Below, in pieces: positions 26,278 through 33,937 of a stretch of 64,000 nt of DNA (the stretch's first letter is position 1; each line of letters begins with the position of its first letter). The notes beneath the pieces were generated by a model that was not told the DNA's origin, ran no database searches, and worked only from the letters and a program-made list of their open reading frames with translations. Both the position numbers and the translations under genes were made by a program. Source of the DNA: an uncultured Prevotellaceae bacterium (GTDB lineage Bacteria > Bacteroidota > Bacteroidia > Bacteroidales > Bacteroidaceae); contig ONLY01000003.1 of NCBI GenBank assembly GCA_900318775.1, positions 62,001 to 126,000 on the forward strand. Direction: 5' to 3'.

Positions 26278-26700
26278 TTATTTACGCTTAATGATGCGGT
26301 TCGTCACACGCTCAGCCGAGATGATGGTGCCATCTTCGCCCACAATATCAACATTCCACACATGGGTGCTTTTGCCTGCATGAACAAGGCGTGCCTTGCC
26401 ATATACTTTACCCTCTGTAGCAGACATAGCCACATGGCTCGCATTCACCTCTGTGCCACACACCGCAAGAGACTCATCGTAATGGGTCAAATGAAGGGAG
26501 CCAACGCCTGCAATGGTCTCGGCCAGTGCAAGGGATGCCCCACCATGCACAACGCCCAAATACTGACGCGTATGGGGCGAAATAGGCATCTCTGCCACCG
26601 CATACTCGTCATCAGTAGGAAGAAAACGAATGCCCAAAGCCTCAATCAGCGTACCTTGCATCCGGGCATGAAGGAAATCACATTCTTGTTGAGTCAACAC
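26278..26700 (-). CDS. PaaI-like hotdog-fold thioesterase
   Basis: A 140-residue protein with the PaaI/DHNA-CoA-type thioesterase pattern VVHGGASLALAETIAG, in which the HGG segment and the Glu form the active site, and a following beta-sheet (VCGTEVNASHVAM, GKVYGKARLVHAGKSTHVWNVDIVGEDG). The family hydrolyses aromatic or hydroxybenzoyl-type CoA thioesters; in menaquinone-making Bacteroidales a 1,4-dihydroxy-2-naphthoyl-CoA hydrolase role is possible, but the sequence cannot settle it. Last gene of the greA operon. Confidence 0.85.
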   Translation of the reverse strand: MLTQQECDFLHARMQGTLIEALGIRFLPTDDEYAVAEMPISPHTRQYLGVVHGGASLALAETIAGVGSLHLTHYDESLAVCGTEVNASHVAMSATEGKVYGKARLVHAGKSTHVWNVDIVGEDGTIISAERVTNRIIKRK

Positions 26701-26756
26701 GATTATACTTACAATTTATGTTTTACAATTACTCTTTATGGAAGCTGCAGGATGGC

Positions 26757-27296
26757 TTAGGCGGTGTGGTACTTCCGCAATTCAGCCCGCAAAACGCATG
26801 ACTGCCCACCAGTCACTTCATCCATCAACGCCCAGAATCTCACAGAATGGTCGTGATAAACAGTATGGCAAAGTTCATGAAGAATGACGTAGTCCTGCAG
26901 ATGTTCCGGCACTTGCATGAGATAGAGCGAAAGGCTGATGGTGTTTCTTCCCGAGCAAGAGCCCCATCGGGTCTTGGAATCACGAATGGAAAGCCCCTCG
27001 TAATGGAAGCCATGCATATAGGCCAATTCGGCCACACGGCGTGGCAAAAGCGCCTTGGCTGCTTGACGCATCCGCTCCACATCCTCAGCCGTCACTTGGG
27101 GACGCTCTTTCAGCATCTGCTGCTTCTTCATCAAGGAAGGACGAAACTTGTCGATAGCACCCTTGACAAAAGCCAATGAGGCGCCTCTGAAGGCGGTTAC
27201 ACGAAGACCGCCAACCTCAGGGCGCATAATGATGCTGCGCGCTCTTGGGCTGACGGTCACCGTCACTGTACCTAATTCTTCATCTTGGTACGTCAT
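26757..27296 (-). CDS. YgjP-like (M48 superfamily) metal-dependent hydrolase
   Basis: A 179-residue protein that matches the YgjP/DUF45 family: a basic N-terminal sheet (SPRARSIIMRPEVGGLRV), TRWGSCSGRNTISLSLYLMQVPEHLQDYVI and the zinc motif HELCHTVYHDHS, with HExxH and further His residues as ligands. Family members are predicted zinc peptidases of unknown substrate. It lies 30 nt after the HIT gene in the greA-HIT-ygjP-hotdog series. Confidence 0.85.
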   Translation of the reverse strand: MTYQDEELGTVTVTVSPRARSIIMRPEVGGLRVTAFRGASLAFVKGAIDKFRPSLMKKQQMLKERPQVTAEDVERMRQAAKALLPRRVAELAYMHGFHYEGLSIRDSKTRWGSCSGRNTISLSLYLMQVPEHLQDYVILHELCHTVYHDHSVRFWALMDEVTGGQSCVLRAELRKYHTA

Positions 27297-27326
27297 TCGT
27301 TCAGCACGCCACCTGGACGTGCGAGT

Positions 27327-27722
27327 TTATTTTGAAAACTCCTGATATATCTTGCTGGCAATCTCCTGCATCTCCTCAGAAGAGAGACTGAGCTTTGAAT
27401 TAGCAAAGTTCATGTCTTTCTCATTCTGCATAGGGATGAGGTGGATGTGCGCATGAGGCACTTCAAGCCCTAAAACGGCTTGTCCGACCTTCACACAAGG
27501 GAAAGCCGCCTTGATGGCAACGGCCACCTTCTTGGCAAACACCTCGAAGCGAGCCAACTCGTCATCCTCCATATCGAAGATGTAATCAACTTCACGACGG
27601 GGAATAACCAGCGTGTGACCCTTCACCAGCGGATTGATATCTAGGAACGCGTAAAACTCATCGTTCTCCGCACACTTATAAGAAGGGATTTCCCCTGCTG
27701 CGATTTTACTGAAGATACTCAT
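27327..27722 (-). CDS. HIT family nucleotide hydrolase
   Basis: A 131-residue histidine-triad protein with HAHIHLIP (HxHxHxx) as the catalytic site and IFSKIAAGEIPSYKCAENDEF at the N-terminus. Such Hint-like enzymes hydrolyse nucleoside phosphoramidates such as AMP-lysine. It starts two nucleotides after the greA stop, so it is coupled to it. Confidence 0.93.
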   Translation of the reverse strand: MSIFSKIAAGEIPSYKCAENDEFYAFLDINPLVKGHTLVIPRREVDYIFDMEDDELARFEVFAKKVAVAIKAAFPCVKVGQAVLGLEVPHAHIHLIPMQNEKDMNFANSKLSLSSEEMQEIASKIYQEFSK

Positions 27723-27724
27723 AA

Positions 27725-28195
27725 TTATCCAAAGCTAATGCTCATGATTTCGAACTTCATCACACCACGTGGCACAGTCACCTCTGCCACGTCGCCGACC
27801 TTCTTACCCAGAAGTCCTTGTGCAATAGGAGTCTTGATGGAAATCTTGTTCTCACGAAGATTTGCCTCACCCTCGCTCACAATGGTGTAGGTGAGTTTCA
27901 TGCCATTCTCCACATTCTTCAGTTCCACCTTTGACAAAATCTGTACTTCGTCTTTCTTTGTCAGTTTGGACGGGTCAAGAATCTTGGTATCGGCAAGAAT
28001 AGCCTTTAACTCTGCAATTTTAGTTTCAAGCTTTCCCTGTGCCTCTTTCGCTGCATCATACTCCGCATTCTCTGAGAGGTCGCCCTTTTCACGCGCCTCG
28101 GCAATCTGACGAATCACCTCTGGGCGCTCCACCTCCTCTAACTGCTTGATTTGGGCACGAAGCTTGTCGTAGCCCTCTTGTGACATATAAGCCAT
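27725..28195 (-). CDS. greA: Transcription elongation factor GreA
   Basis: Rescues backtracked RNA polymerase by stimulating cleavage of the nascent RNA. The 156 residues form the N-terminal coiled coil (YDKLRAQIKQLEEVERPEVI through KGDLSENAEYDAAKEAQG, with the acidic tip Asp/Glu pair in DLSENAEYD) and the C-terminal globular domain (NGMKLTYTIVSEGEANLREN, SIKTPIAQGLLGKKVGDVAEV). A TACCTTTG element at 28311-28318 lies about 115 nt upstream. Confidence 0.96.
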   Translation of the reverse strand: MAYMSQEGYDKLRAQIKQLEEVERPEVIRQIAEAREKGDLSENAEYDAAKEAQGKLETKIAELKAILADTKILDPSKLTKKDEVQILSKVELKNVENGMKLTYTIVSEGEANLRENKISIKTPIAQGLLGKKVGDVAEVTVPRGVMKFEIMSISFG

Positions 28196-28310
28196 AATGC
28201 TGTTTCTTGTTTTGGTTTTCTTGTGTTACTAAAAGTGTTTCTTTGAAAGATGAAAAGAAAAAGAATCCCAACACCATTTGATGCTGGAACCCTCCCAATC
28301 TTTTCGTGTG

Positions 28311-28318
28311 CAAAGGTA
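28311..28318 (-). promoter_or_regulatory. Bacteroidota -7 element (TACCTTTG) for the greA operon
   Basis: TAnnTTTG match on the minus strand upstream of greA and the HIT, YgjP and hotdog genes that follow. Confidence 0.6.
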
Positions 28319-28425
28319 AGGCTTTTCACCTATACCACCAAATTTTTACTCTTTTTTTTACAGGAACGCACATAGTGTGCAGAATGAGGAAGTTGCGCTA
28401 TCTCTTGCCCCACCTTGTACAGTTG

Positions 28426-30093
28426 TCAAAAGCTCAGGGCCAAACCACCCAGCACGTTCACGCCCATCTGACGATATCCCCAATAGCGGTCATACTTACG
28501 GTCAAACAAATTGTCGCCCTTCACAAAGAGAGTACAGGGAAGTTTGACAGGCAGCGTGTAGCGGATACTGGCACCCATATTCAACATGTCGGGACACTGA
28601 TATGAAGCGCCAATCAACTCATAATCAAATGATGGCTCATCGTAGATGGCAAAATCCCATTCCAAACCTACATACAAACCCTTTAGCACTTTGGCATCGG
28701 CAGTCCAATCCATCAAGAAAACGGGCTTCGTGAAGGAACCCTTTGCCCATTCATCATCTAGCTTGCTGCCCACCATATTAATTTGGTTCTTCGCCTCCAC
28801 CTTCAAGATGTCGCTGTAGGCATAAGAGAAATCGGCATTGATGTAGAAGTTGCGACGTTTGGCAAACTCTACACAAGGCATATAACACCCATTCCGGGAA
28901 AATGACATCCAATCAAAGGCAGACTTGTTCTTGACCATATCAAGACCCGCATTCAGATGGGCGCTGAAGCCGTTGATTCTTTTGATGCGGTATCCCACGC
29001 TCACATCAATCTGATGATACTCCGCCTTCATCTTGCCCACACCTTTCGCATTCCGTGCCACATCATCCCCGAATGCGAAATAGGGATGCTCACGGGCATA
29101 GCGCTGGAAACTATTGTCAGTTTCATAGCTAGATGCCTTCACATACACTTCACTCTGCGGGTCAATACGGTATGACACCCATGCATCTGGCCCGACCTCA
29201 CCGCTGGTGCTGGCAAAGAAACCCAACTGCGCACTCAGCTGCTTGCCTACAAACAGGTAGTGGGGCGAGAGACGGAGACTTGTAATACCTTCAAACTCTG
29301 CATTGCCGTAAGAAGAGTTGAAAAAGCCCAAACCCAGTCCTACTTGATGCTGCTCGGTAAACTTATATGCACCCACCATATCCAAATGCACCAATGTTTC
29401 GCCCAGCTTTTCCGTCAAAGTAGTCTGGTAGTTTTGGCTGAAGAAATCCACACCACCTTTAGCCTCAACCATAAGGTCCTCTACCTGATAAGGCATCAAG
29501 CCAAAGTCCAGCGAACCCAGCACATTATGTTGCTTGTCCGTGTAGTTGGCTCCTCCCATATAATTGAACACCCGATTTTCAAAGGCACCACGCGCATACA
29601 CATCTGCGCCACGCTCAATATGGTGATTGTATTTCACGGCCGCCCTATTGCGGTAATCACGGCTATGCCAATCCTTCACACCATAATAATTATTATTTCG
29701 CACTTTCCCATCAAATCCTTGTAGCATCAGACTCACGCCCAAAGCATCATCTTCTGTGAGATTGAACTGATACGATGCCCTGCCATCCAATTGTCCATGA
29801 GTTCCACCTCCTAGATGCACATACCCTTTTTTATTGCCTTTCACTATCTCCTCGGTGGCATAGTCGCCAACAGGCTCTTCTGCATAGTTGGTGGTAGGCT
29901 GCCCTTCTGTGGCATACTGCATGGTGTAGTGCTTCACTTGTGTCTGCACCGCTTGAGTCTTCACCTCCACTTTCTTGGCATCAGTCACTACGGGTTTCAC
30001 TTCGTTGGTCACTTCCACGGTGTTATTCAACTGCGCCATTGCTGCGAGGCAAGCGAAAAGTGAAATATGAACTGCGAATATTCTATGTTTCAT
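28426..30093 (-). CDS. Outer-membrane beta-barrel protein, TonB-receptor-like without plug
   Basis: A 555-residue protein with a signal peptide (HISLFACLAAMAQ) and a short N-terminal region rich in VEV/KVEVKTQAVQTQVK. It is followed by a barrel-like series of amphipathic strands: GASYQFNLTEDDALGVSLMLQ-type segments, NYTDKQHNVLGSLDFGLM, YRIKRINGFSAHLNAGLDMV. The end, LFVKGDNLFDRKYDRYWGYRQMGVNVLGGLALSF, is the C-terminus expected of TonB-dependent receptors, including the NLFDRKY motif and terminal Phe. No carboxypeptidase-like or plug domain is present. Second gene after the TPR gene. Confidence 0.75.
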   Translation of the reverse strand: MKHRIFAVHISLFACLAAMAQLNNTVEVTNEVKPVVTDAKKVEVKTQAVQTQVKHYTMQYATEGQPTTNYAEEPVGDYATEEIVKGNKKGYVHLGGGTHGQLDGRASYQFNLTEDDALGVSLMLQGFDGKVRNNNYYGVKDWHSRDYRNRAAVKYNHHIERGADVYARGAFENRVFNYMGGANYTDKQHNVLGSLDFGLMPYQVEDLMVEAKGGVDFFSQNYQTTLTEKLGETLVHLDMVGAYKFTEQHQVGLGLGFFNSSYGNAEFEGITSLRLSPHYLFVGKQLSAQLGFFASTSGEVGPDAWVSYRIDPQSEVYVKASSYETDNSFQRYAREHPYFAFGDDVARNAKGVGKMKAEYHQIDVSVGYRIKRINGFSAHLNAGLDMVKNKSAFDWMSFSRNGCYMPCVEFAKRRNFYINADFSYAYSDILKVEAKNQINMVGSKLDDEWAKGSFTKPVFLMDWTADAKVLKGLYVGLEWDFAIYDEPSFDYELIGASYQCPDMLNMGASIRYTLPVKLPCTLFVKGDNLFDRKYDRYWGYRQMGVNVLGGLALSF

Positions 30094-30123
30094 AACCGTT
30101 GTCTTCTTTCTTGCATTTTGTTG

Positions 30124-32115
30124 TTACTTCAGTCTTTCTTCTATCATCTCCTTTATATCATCATCATCTTTGTAGTTAGCTTTCAGCGATTCAAGCGTCT
30201 GCCGCGCTTCAACGATACGCTCTTCGGCCTTATAGATATCGCTCAGCAGGATAAATGCACGAGCCAGCCAGTAGGACTTTCCGATGCCAGCATCGATAGC
30301 CTGGTTCAACTGCTGTTCCGCCTGTGCATACTCCCGGGCATCATACAATGCCTGGGCTGCCAACACAGGTGCTTTGGCTTGTTCCGTCGCGATAGAGTCT
30401 TGGGCTGCCGCAATAGAATCTTGGATGGCAATGTTTGCTGCCATGTTGGCTAATTCTTCACTGGCTTTCTGTGCATATTCCGTGTTAGGATATCTCATTG
30501 CCAAATCGCCAAAAGCAGCTGCAGCTTCATCCGTCTTTCCCTGCAACACATAAGCACGGCCTTTCTCATACAAAGCCTTTGCGCCCAATGAAGATTGAGC
30601 ATACTCCACATTCATCTGCTGAATCAGTTCCACTTTCTTGTCATAGTTGCCACGAAGTCCCTCAATATAGGCTTGCTGCAGCATGGCGTAGTCGCCCAGC
30701 GAATGGTCCATTTCCTTAGCCTGCCGATAGCAAGCATCCGCCACATCATAGTTGCGCATATTCAAGTAGCCGTCTCCCATTCGGTTATAAGCATCCGCAC
30801 GCATAGCCTTGCTTCCTTCTGGCATCTCAGCCACCTTTTCGAACTGAGCAATGGCAGCGTTATACTTCTGCAATTTGAATTGTGCATATCCCAAGCTGTA
30901 CTGAGCATAGGCAGCGTTTTTCAGCTTTCCACTTGAAGTCTGAGTTCCTAAATTCAACGCAGTATTGAGGTCGTTTGCGGCTTGTGCATAGTTGCCTAAA
31001 CGATAGTTGCAATCTCCCTTGATATAGAAAGATTCAGCATAGGCCTCAACGTCTTGACGCCCCAAGCCAACGGACTGCGTGGCATAAGCCAGCGCCTCCT
31101 GCACATGGTTTTTATTCAGTTCTTGAACTGCCAAGTTATATAGCACCCGCTGCTTGTCTGTTTGTGTATTGGAATCGGGGGCCTGAACTTTGCTGATGGC
31201 CTGAAGAGCCTTGGAGTAATCCTTCTTGGTCATATATACTTCTGTCAGGCATTGCGACACAGGCTTCGCCCACCGAGAGGCAGGAAACTCGCCAAGGAAA
31301 CGCTCCATGACAGGCACTGTCTGTGAAGATTTTTGTTCGTGCAATGTCAAGGCATAATTATAAAGCGACTGTTCACGTAAAGACGCATTCGCCGACATGC
31401 TTGACGCATTCAAGAAGGCTGTCTGAGCCATCTGCTTCTGTCCCTGCTGCAATGCCGCAAGACCCGCATGCAGCCACGCATTCTGCGCCATCTCGTCCTG
31501 ACTGCTACCTGCAGATTCCGTCAGCGTGTTCCATGCACGGTCCCATTGTCCAAGAGTGTAATAGCACATGCCTTGCTTATACTGCGAAGTGCGGGTTTTC
31601 TCACCAGCCTCCAGATAAGGAAGAGCCTGCGCATACTCACCTTTGTCATACATGCGTTCTCCTGCCAGTCTATACAGCACACCATTGCAAGCACAAGCCT
31701 CATCGCTCAAGTTAGAGAGCGGATAAGCCAGCGGCAAATCCAAAGAGCGGCCTTCTTCCTCGTCCTCAAAGAACGACAACAAGGCTTCGTCATAGCGAGC
31801 TTCCCTAATGAGCAGATTTCGATGGAATACACGCAATGCGTCTGCATACTGCGAGAAAGGATGCTGCTCCACCCACTCGCCCACGCGATCAGCCGTTCCA
31901 GACACATCCAACACATAATCACATACCAAGAGAAGCGGCATTGCGTCCTCATGCCCCTTGCCTTTGTCTGTTTCACTCAAAAAAAGTTCCAGCTGTTGCT
32001 TGGCACCCAGATAATGTCCGTCTGCCAACGCTTTCACTGCCGTACGCTGGGCCTGGGCTCCAATTGCCACGCCAGCCATCAGCCACGGCATCAACATTCG
32101 TGAATACCTCTTCAT
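30124..32115 (-). CDS. Tetratricopeptide repeat protein, exported
   Basis: A 663-residue protein with a signal peptide (MLMPWLMAGVAIGAQAQ) and many degenerate TPR units, for example YTLGQWDRAWNTL, YNRMGDGYLNMRNYDVADACYRQAKE, ALYEKGRAYVLQGKTDEAAAAFGDLAMRYPNTEYAQ and YDAREYAQAEQQLNQAI. TPR proteins are scaffolds. Only 30 nt separate it from the downstream barrel gene, and TATCTTTG at 32155-32162 is a good promoter element. The two probably act together at the envelope; the process is not known. Confidence 0.85.
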   Translation of the reverse strand: MKRYSRMLMPWLMAGVAIGAQAQRTAVKALADGHYLGAKQQLELFLSETDKGKGHEDAMPLLLVCDYVLDVSGTADRVGEWVEQHPFSQYADALRVFHRNLLIREARYDEALLSFFEDEEEGRSLDLPLAYPLSNLSDEACACNGVLYRLAGERMYDKGEYAQALPYLEAGEKTRTSQYKQGMCYYTLGQWDRAWNTLTESAGSSQDEMAQNAWLHAGLAALQQGQKQMAQTAFLNASSMSANASLREQSLYNYALTLHEQKSSQTVPVMERFLGEFPASRWAKPVSQCLTEVYMTKKDYSKALQAISKVQAPDSNTQTDKQRVLYNLAVQELNKNHVQEALAYATQSVGLGRQDVEAYAESFYIKGDCNYRLGNYAQAANDLNTALNLGTQTSSGKLKNAAYAQYSLGYAQFKLQKYNAAIAQFEKVAEMPEGSKAMRADAYNRMGDGYLNMRNYDVADACYRQAKEMDHSLGDYAMLQQAYIEGLRGNYDKKVELIQQMNVEYAQSSLGAKALYEKGRAYVLQGKTDEAAAAFGDLAMRYPNTEYAQKASEELANMAANIAIQDSIAAAQDSIATEQAKAPVLAAQALYDAREYAQAEQQLNQAIDAGIGKSYWLARAFILLSDIYKAEERIVEARQTLESLKANYKDDDDIKEMIEERLK

Positions 32116-32154
32116 GTTACCTATAGGTTTCGTTTATCAATTAGAATTTCGCCA

Positions 32155-32162
32155 CAAAGATA
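32155..32162 (-). promoter_or_regulatory. Bacteroidota -7 element (TATCTTTG) for the TPR/barrel pair
   Basis: TAnnTTTG match on the minus strand, about 40 nt upstream of the TPR gene. Confidence 0.55.
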
Positions 32163-32288
32163 TAACTTTTAATTTATAATTGACAATTGCTAACTGATAA
32201 TTAGCCATTTGGCATACGTTTTCACGCTGTAATACAAGTTGAACAGCAAAATTGTTAAGCATCAATTGCCAATTGTGAATTAAATACC

Positions 32289-32296
32289 TACCTTTG
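32289..32296 (+). promoter_or_regulatory. Bacteroidota -7 element (TACCTTTG) for nadB
   Basis: TAnnTTTG match 20 nt before the nadB ATG. Confidence 0.6.
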
Positions 32297-32316
32297 CATG
32301 TCAACATTAGCTAATT

Positions 32317-33906
32317 ATGACGAAGAAATACGATTTTCTCATTATCGGCTCAGGAGTAGCCGGTATGAGTTATGCCCTCAAGGTGGCAGAGGCCAAGAAG
32401 GGCAAGATTGCCATCATTTGTAAAACAACACTGGAAGAGGCTAACACGGCAAAGGCTCAAGGCGGCATCGCATCAGTCACTAACCTGTTGGTCGACAACT
32501 TTGAGAAGCACATTGAAGACACCATGATTGCCGGTGACTGGATCAGTGACCCTGAGGCGGTAAAACAAGTGGTCATGGGCGGTCCAGCAGGCATCAAAGA
32601 TTTGCTACGGTGGGGTGTCAACTTCGACAAGAAGGAAGATGGCTCATTTGACCTGCACCGCGAAGGAGGACACTCTGAGTTCCGCATTCTGCACCATGCC
32701 GACGACACCGGTGCAGAGATTCAGCGTGGCTTGATGGAGGCTGTGCGCAACCACCCCGACATCGATGTGTTGGAAAATCATTTCGCGGTAGAAATCATTA
32801 CCCAGCACCATCTGGGCATCCGTGTGACACGCCGCACCCCAGACATTGAATGCTATGGCGCTTATGTGCTGAACCCAAAGACAGGAAAGATTGATACATT
32901 CTTGTCCAAAGTGACACTGATGGCCACTGGTGGAACCGGGGCCATCTATGCTACTACATCCAACCCCAACATCGCCACAGGCGACGGTATTGCCATGGTG
33001 TATCGTGCCAAAGGCAAGGTGAAGGACATGGAGTTTGTACAGTTCCACCCCACGGTGTTGTTCAACCCTGCAGAAACACATCCTGCATACCTCATCACTG
33101 AGGCCATGCGTGGCTACGGGGGCATTCTCCGCCTGCCCAATGGCGAGGAATTCATGCAGAAGTATGACGAACGACTCTCTTTGGCACCACGCGACATTGT
33201 GGCACGTGCCATCGACAACGAGATGAAGATTCATGCTCTTGACCACGTTTGCCTAGATGTGACCCACAAAGATCCTGAAGAGACCAAACACCACTTCCCC
33301 AATATTTATGCCAAGTGCCTATCCATCGGCATCGACATCACCAAAGAATACATTCCTGTAGCTCCTTCGGCTCACTACATGTGTGGCGGCATTCAGGTGG
33401 ACCTTGATGGCCAGTCAAGCATCAAGCGCCTCTATGCTGTCGGTGAATGCTCATGCACGGGCCTGCACGGCGGTAACCGTTTGGCATCCAACTCGCTCAT
33501 TGAAGCTGTGGTGTACGCTGACGCTGCAGCTAAACATTCCTTGGAGGTGATTGACCAATATGAGTTCAACGACAAGGTACCTGCATGGAATGACGAAGGA
33601 ACGATGACGAACGAGGAGAAGGTGCTCATTGCACAAGACGTGAAAGAAGTGGGGCAAATCATGTCTACCTATGTAGGCATCGTCCGTTCCGATTTGCGCC
33701 TCCACCGTGCTTGGGAGCGTCTTGACTTGCTCTATGAAGAGACAGAGCACCTCTTCAAGCGCGTGAAGCCCACCCGTGACATCTGCGAACTGCGCAACAT
33801 GATTAATGTGGGCTATCTCATTACCCGTCAAGCGCTCGAACGCAAAGAGAGCCGCGGACTCCATTACACCGTGGATTATGCTAAACACGCATTAGACAAG
33901 AAATAA
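32317..33906 (+). CDS. nadB: L-aspartate oxidase NadB
   Basis: FAD enzyme that oxidises aspartate to iminoaspartate, the first step of NAD synthesis; in anaerobes fumarate can serve as acceptor. The 529 residues contain the FAD-binding GSGVAGMSYALKVAE near the N-terminus, NTAKAQGGIASV, HREGGHSEFRILHHADDTGAEI, FVQFHPTVLFNP, SAHYMCGGIQVDLDGQSSI and GECSCTGLHGGNRLASNSL. All are features of the succinate dehydrogenase/aspartate oxidase flavoprotein superfamily. nadA and nadC are not nearby. It is followed after 31 nt by the M16 protease gene. Confidence 0.95.
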   Translation: MTKKYDFLIIGSGVAGMSYALKVAEAKKGKIAIICKTTLEEANTAKAQGGIASVTNLLVDNFEKHIEDTMIAGDWISDPEAVKQVVMGGPAGIKDLLRWGVNFDKKEDGSFDLHREGGHSEFRILHHADDTGAEIQRGLMEAVRNHPDIDVLENHFAVEIITQHHLGIRVTRRTPDIECYGAYVLNPKTGKIDTFLSKVTLMATGGTGAIYATTSNPNIATGDGIAMVYRAKGKVKDMEFVQFHPTVLFNPAETHPAYLITEAMRGYGGILRLPNGEEFMQKYDERLSLAPRDIVARAIDNEMKIHALDHVCLDVTHKDPEETKHHFPNIYAKCLSIGIDITKEYIPVAPSAHYMCGGIQVDLDGQSSIKRLYAVGECSCTGLHGGNRLASNSLIEAVVYADAAAKHSLEVIDQYEFNDKVPAWNDEGTMTNEEKVLIAQDVKEVGQIMSTYVGIVRSDLRLHRAWERLDLLYEETEHLFKRVKPTRDICELRNMINVGYLITRQALERKESRGLHYTVDYAKHALDKK

Positions 33907-33937
33907 AACAACGACTATAACATAACAAAGATTATCA

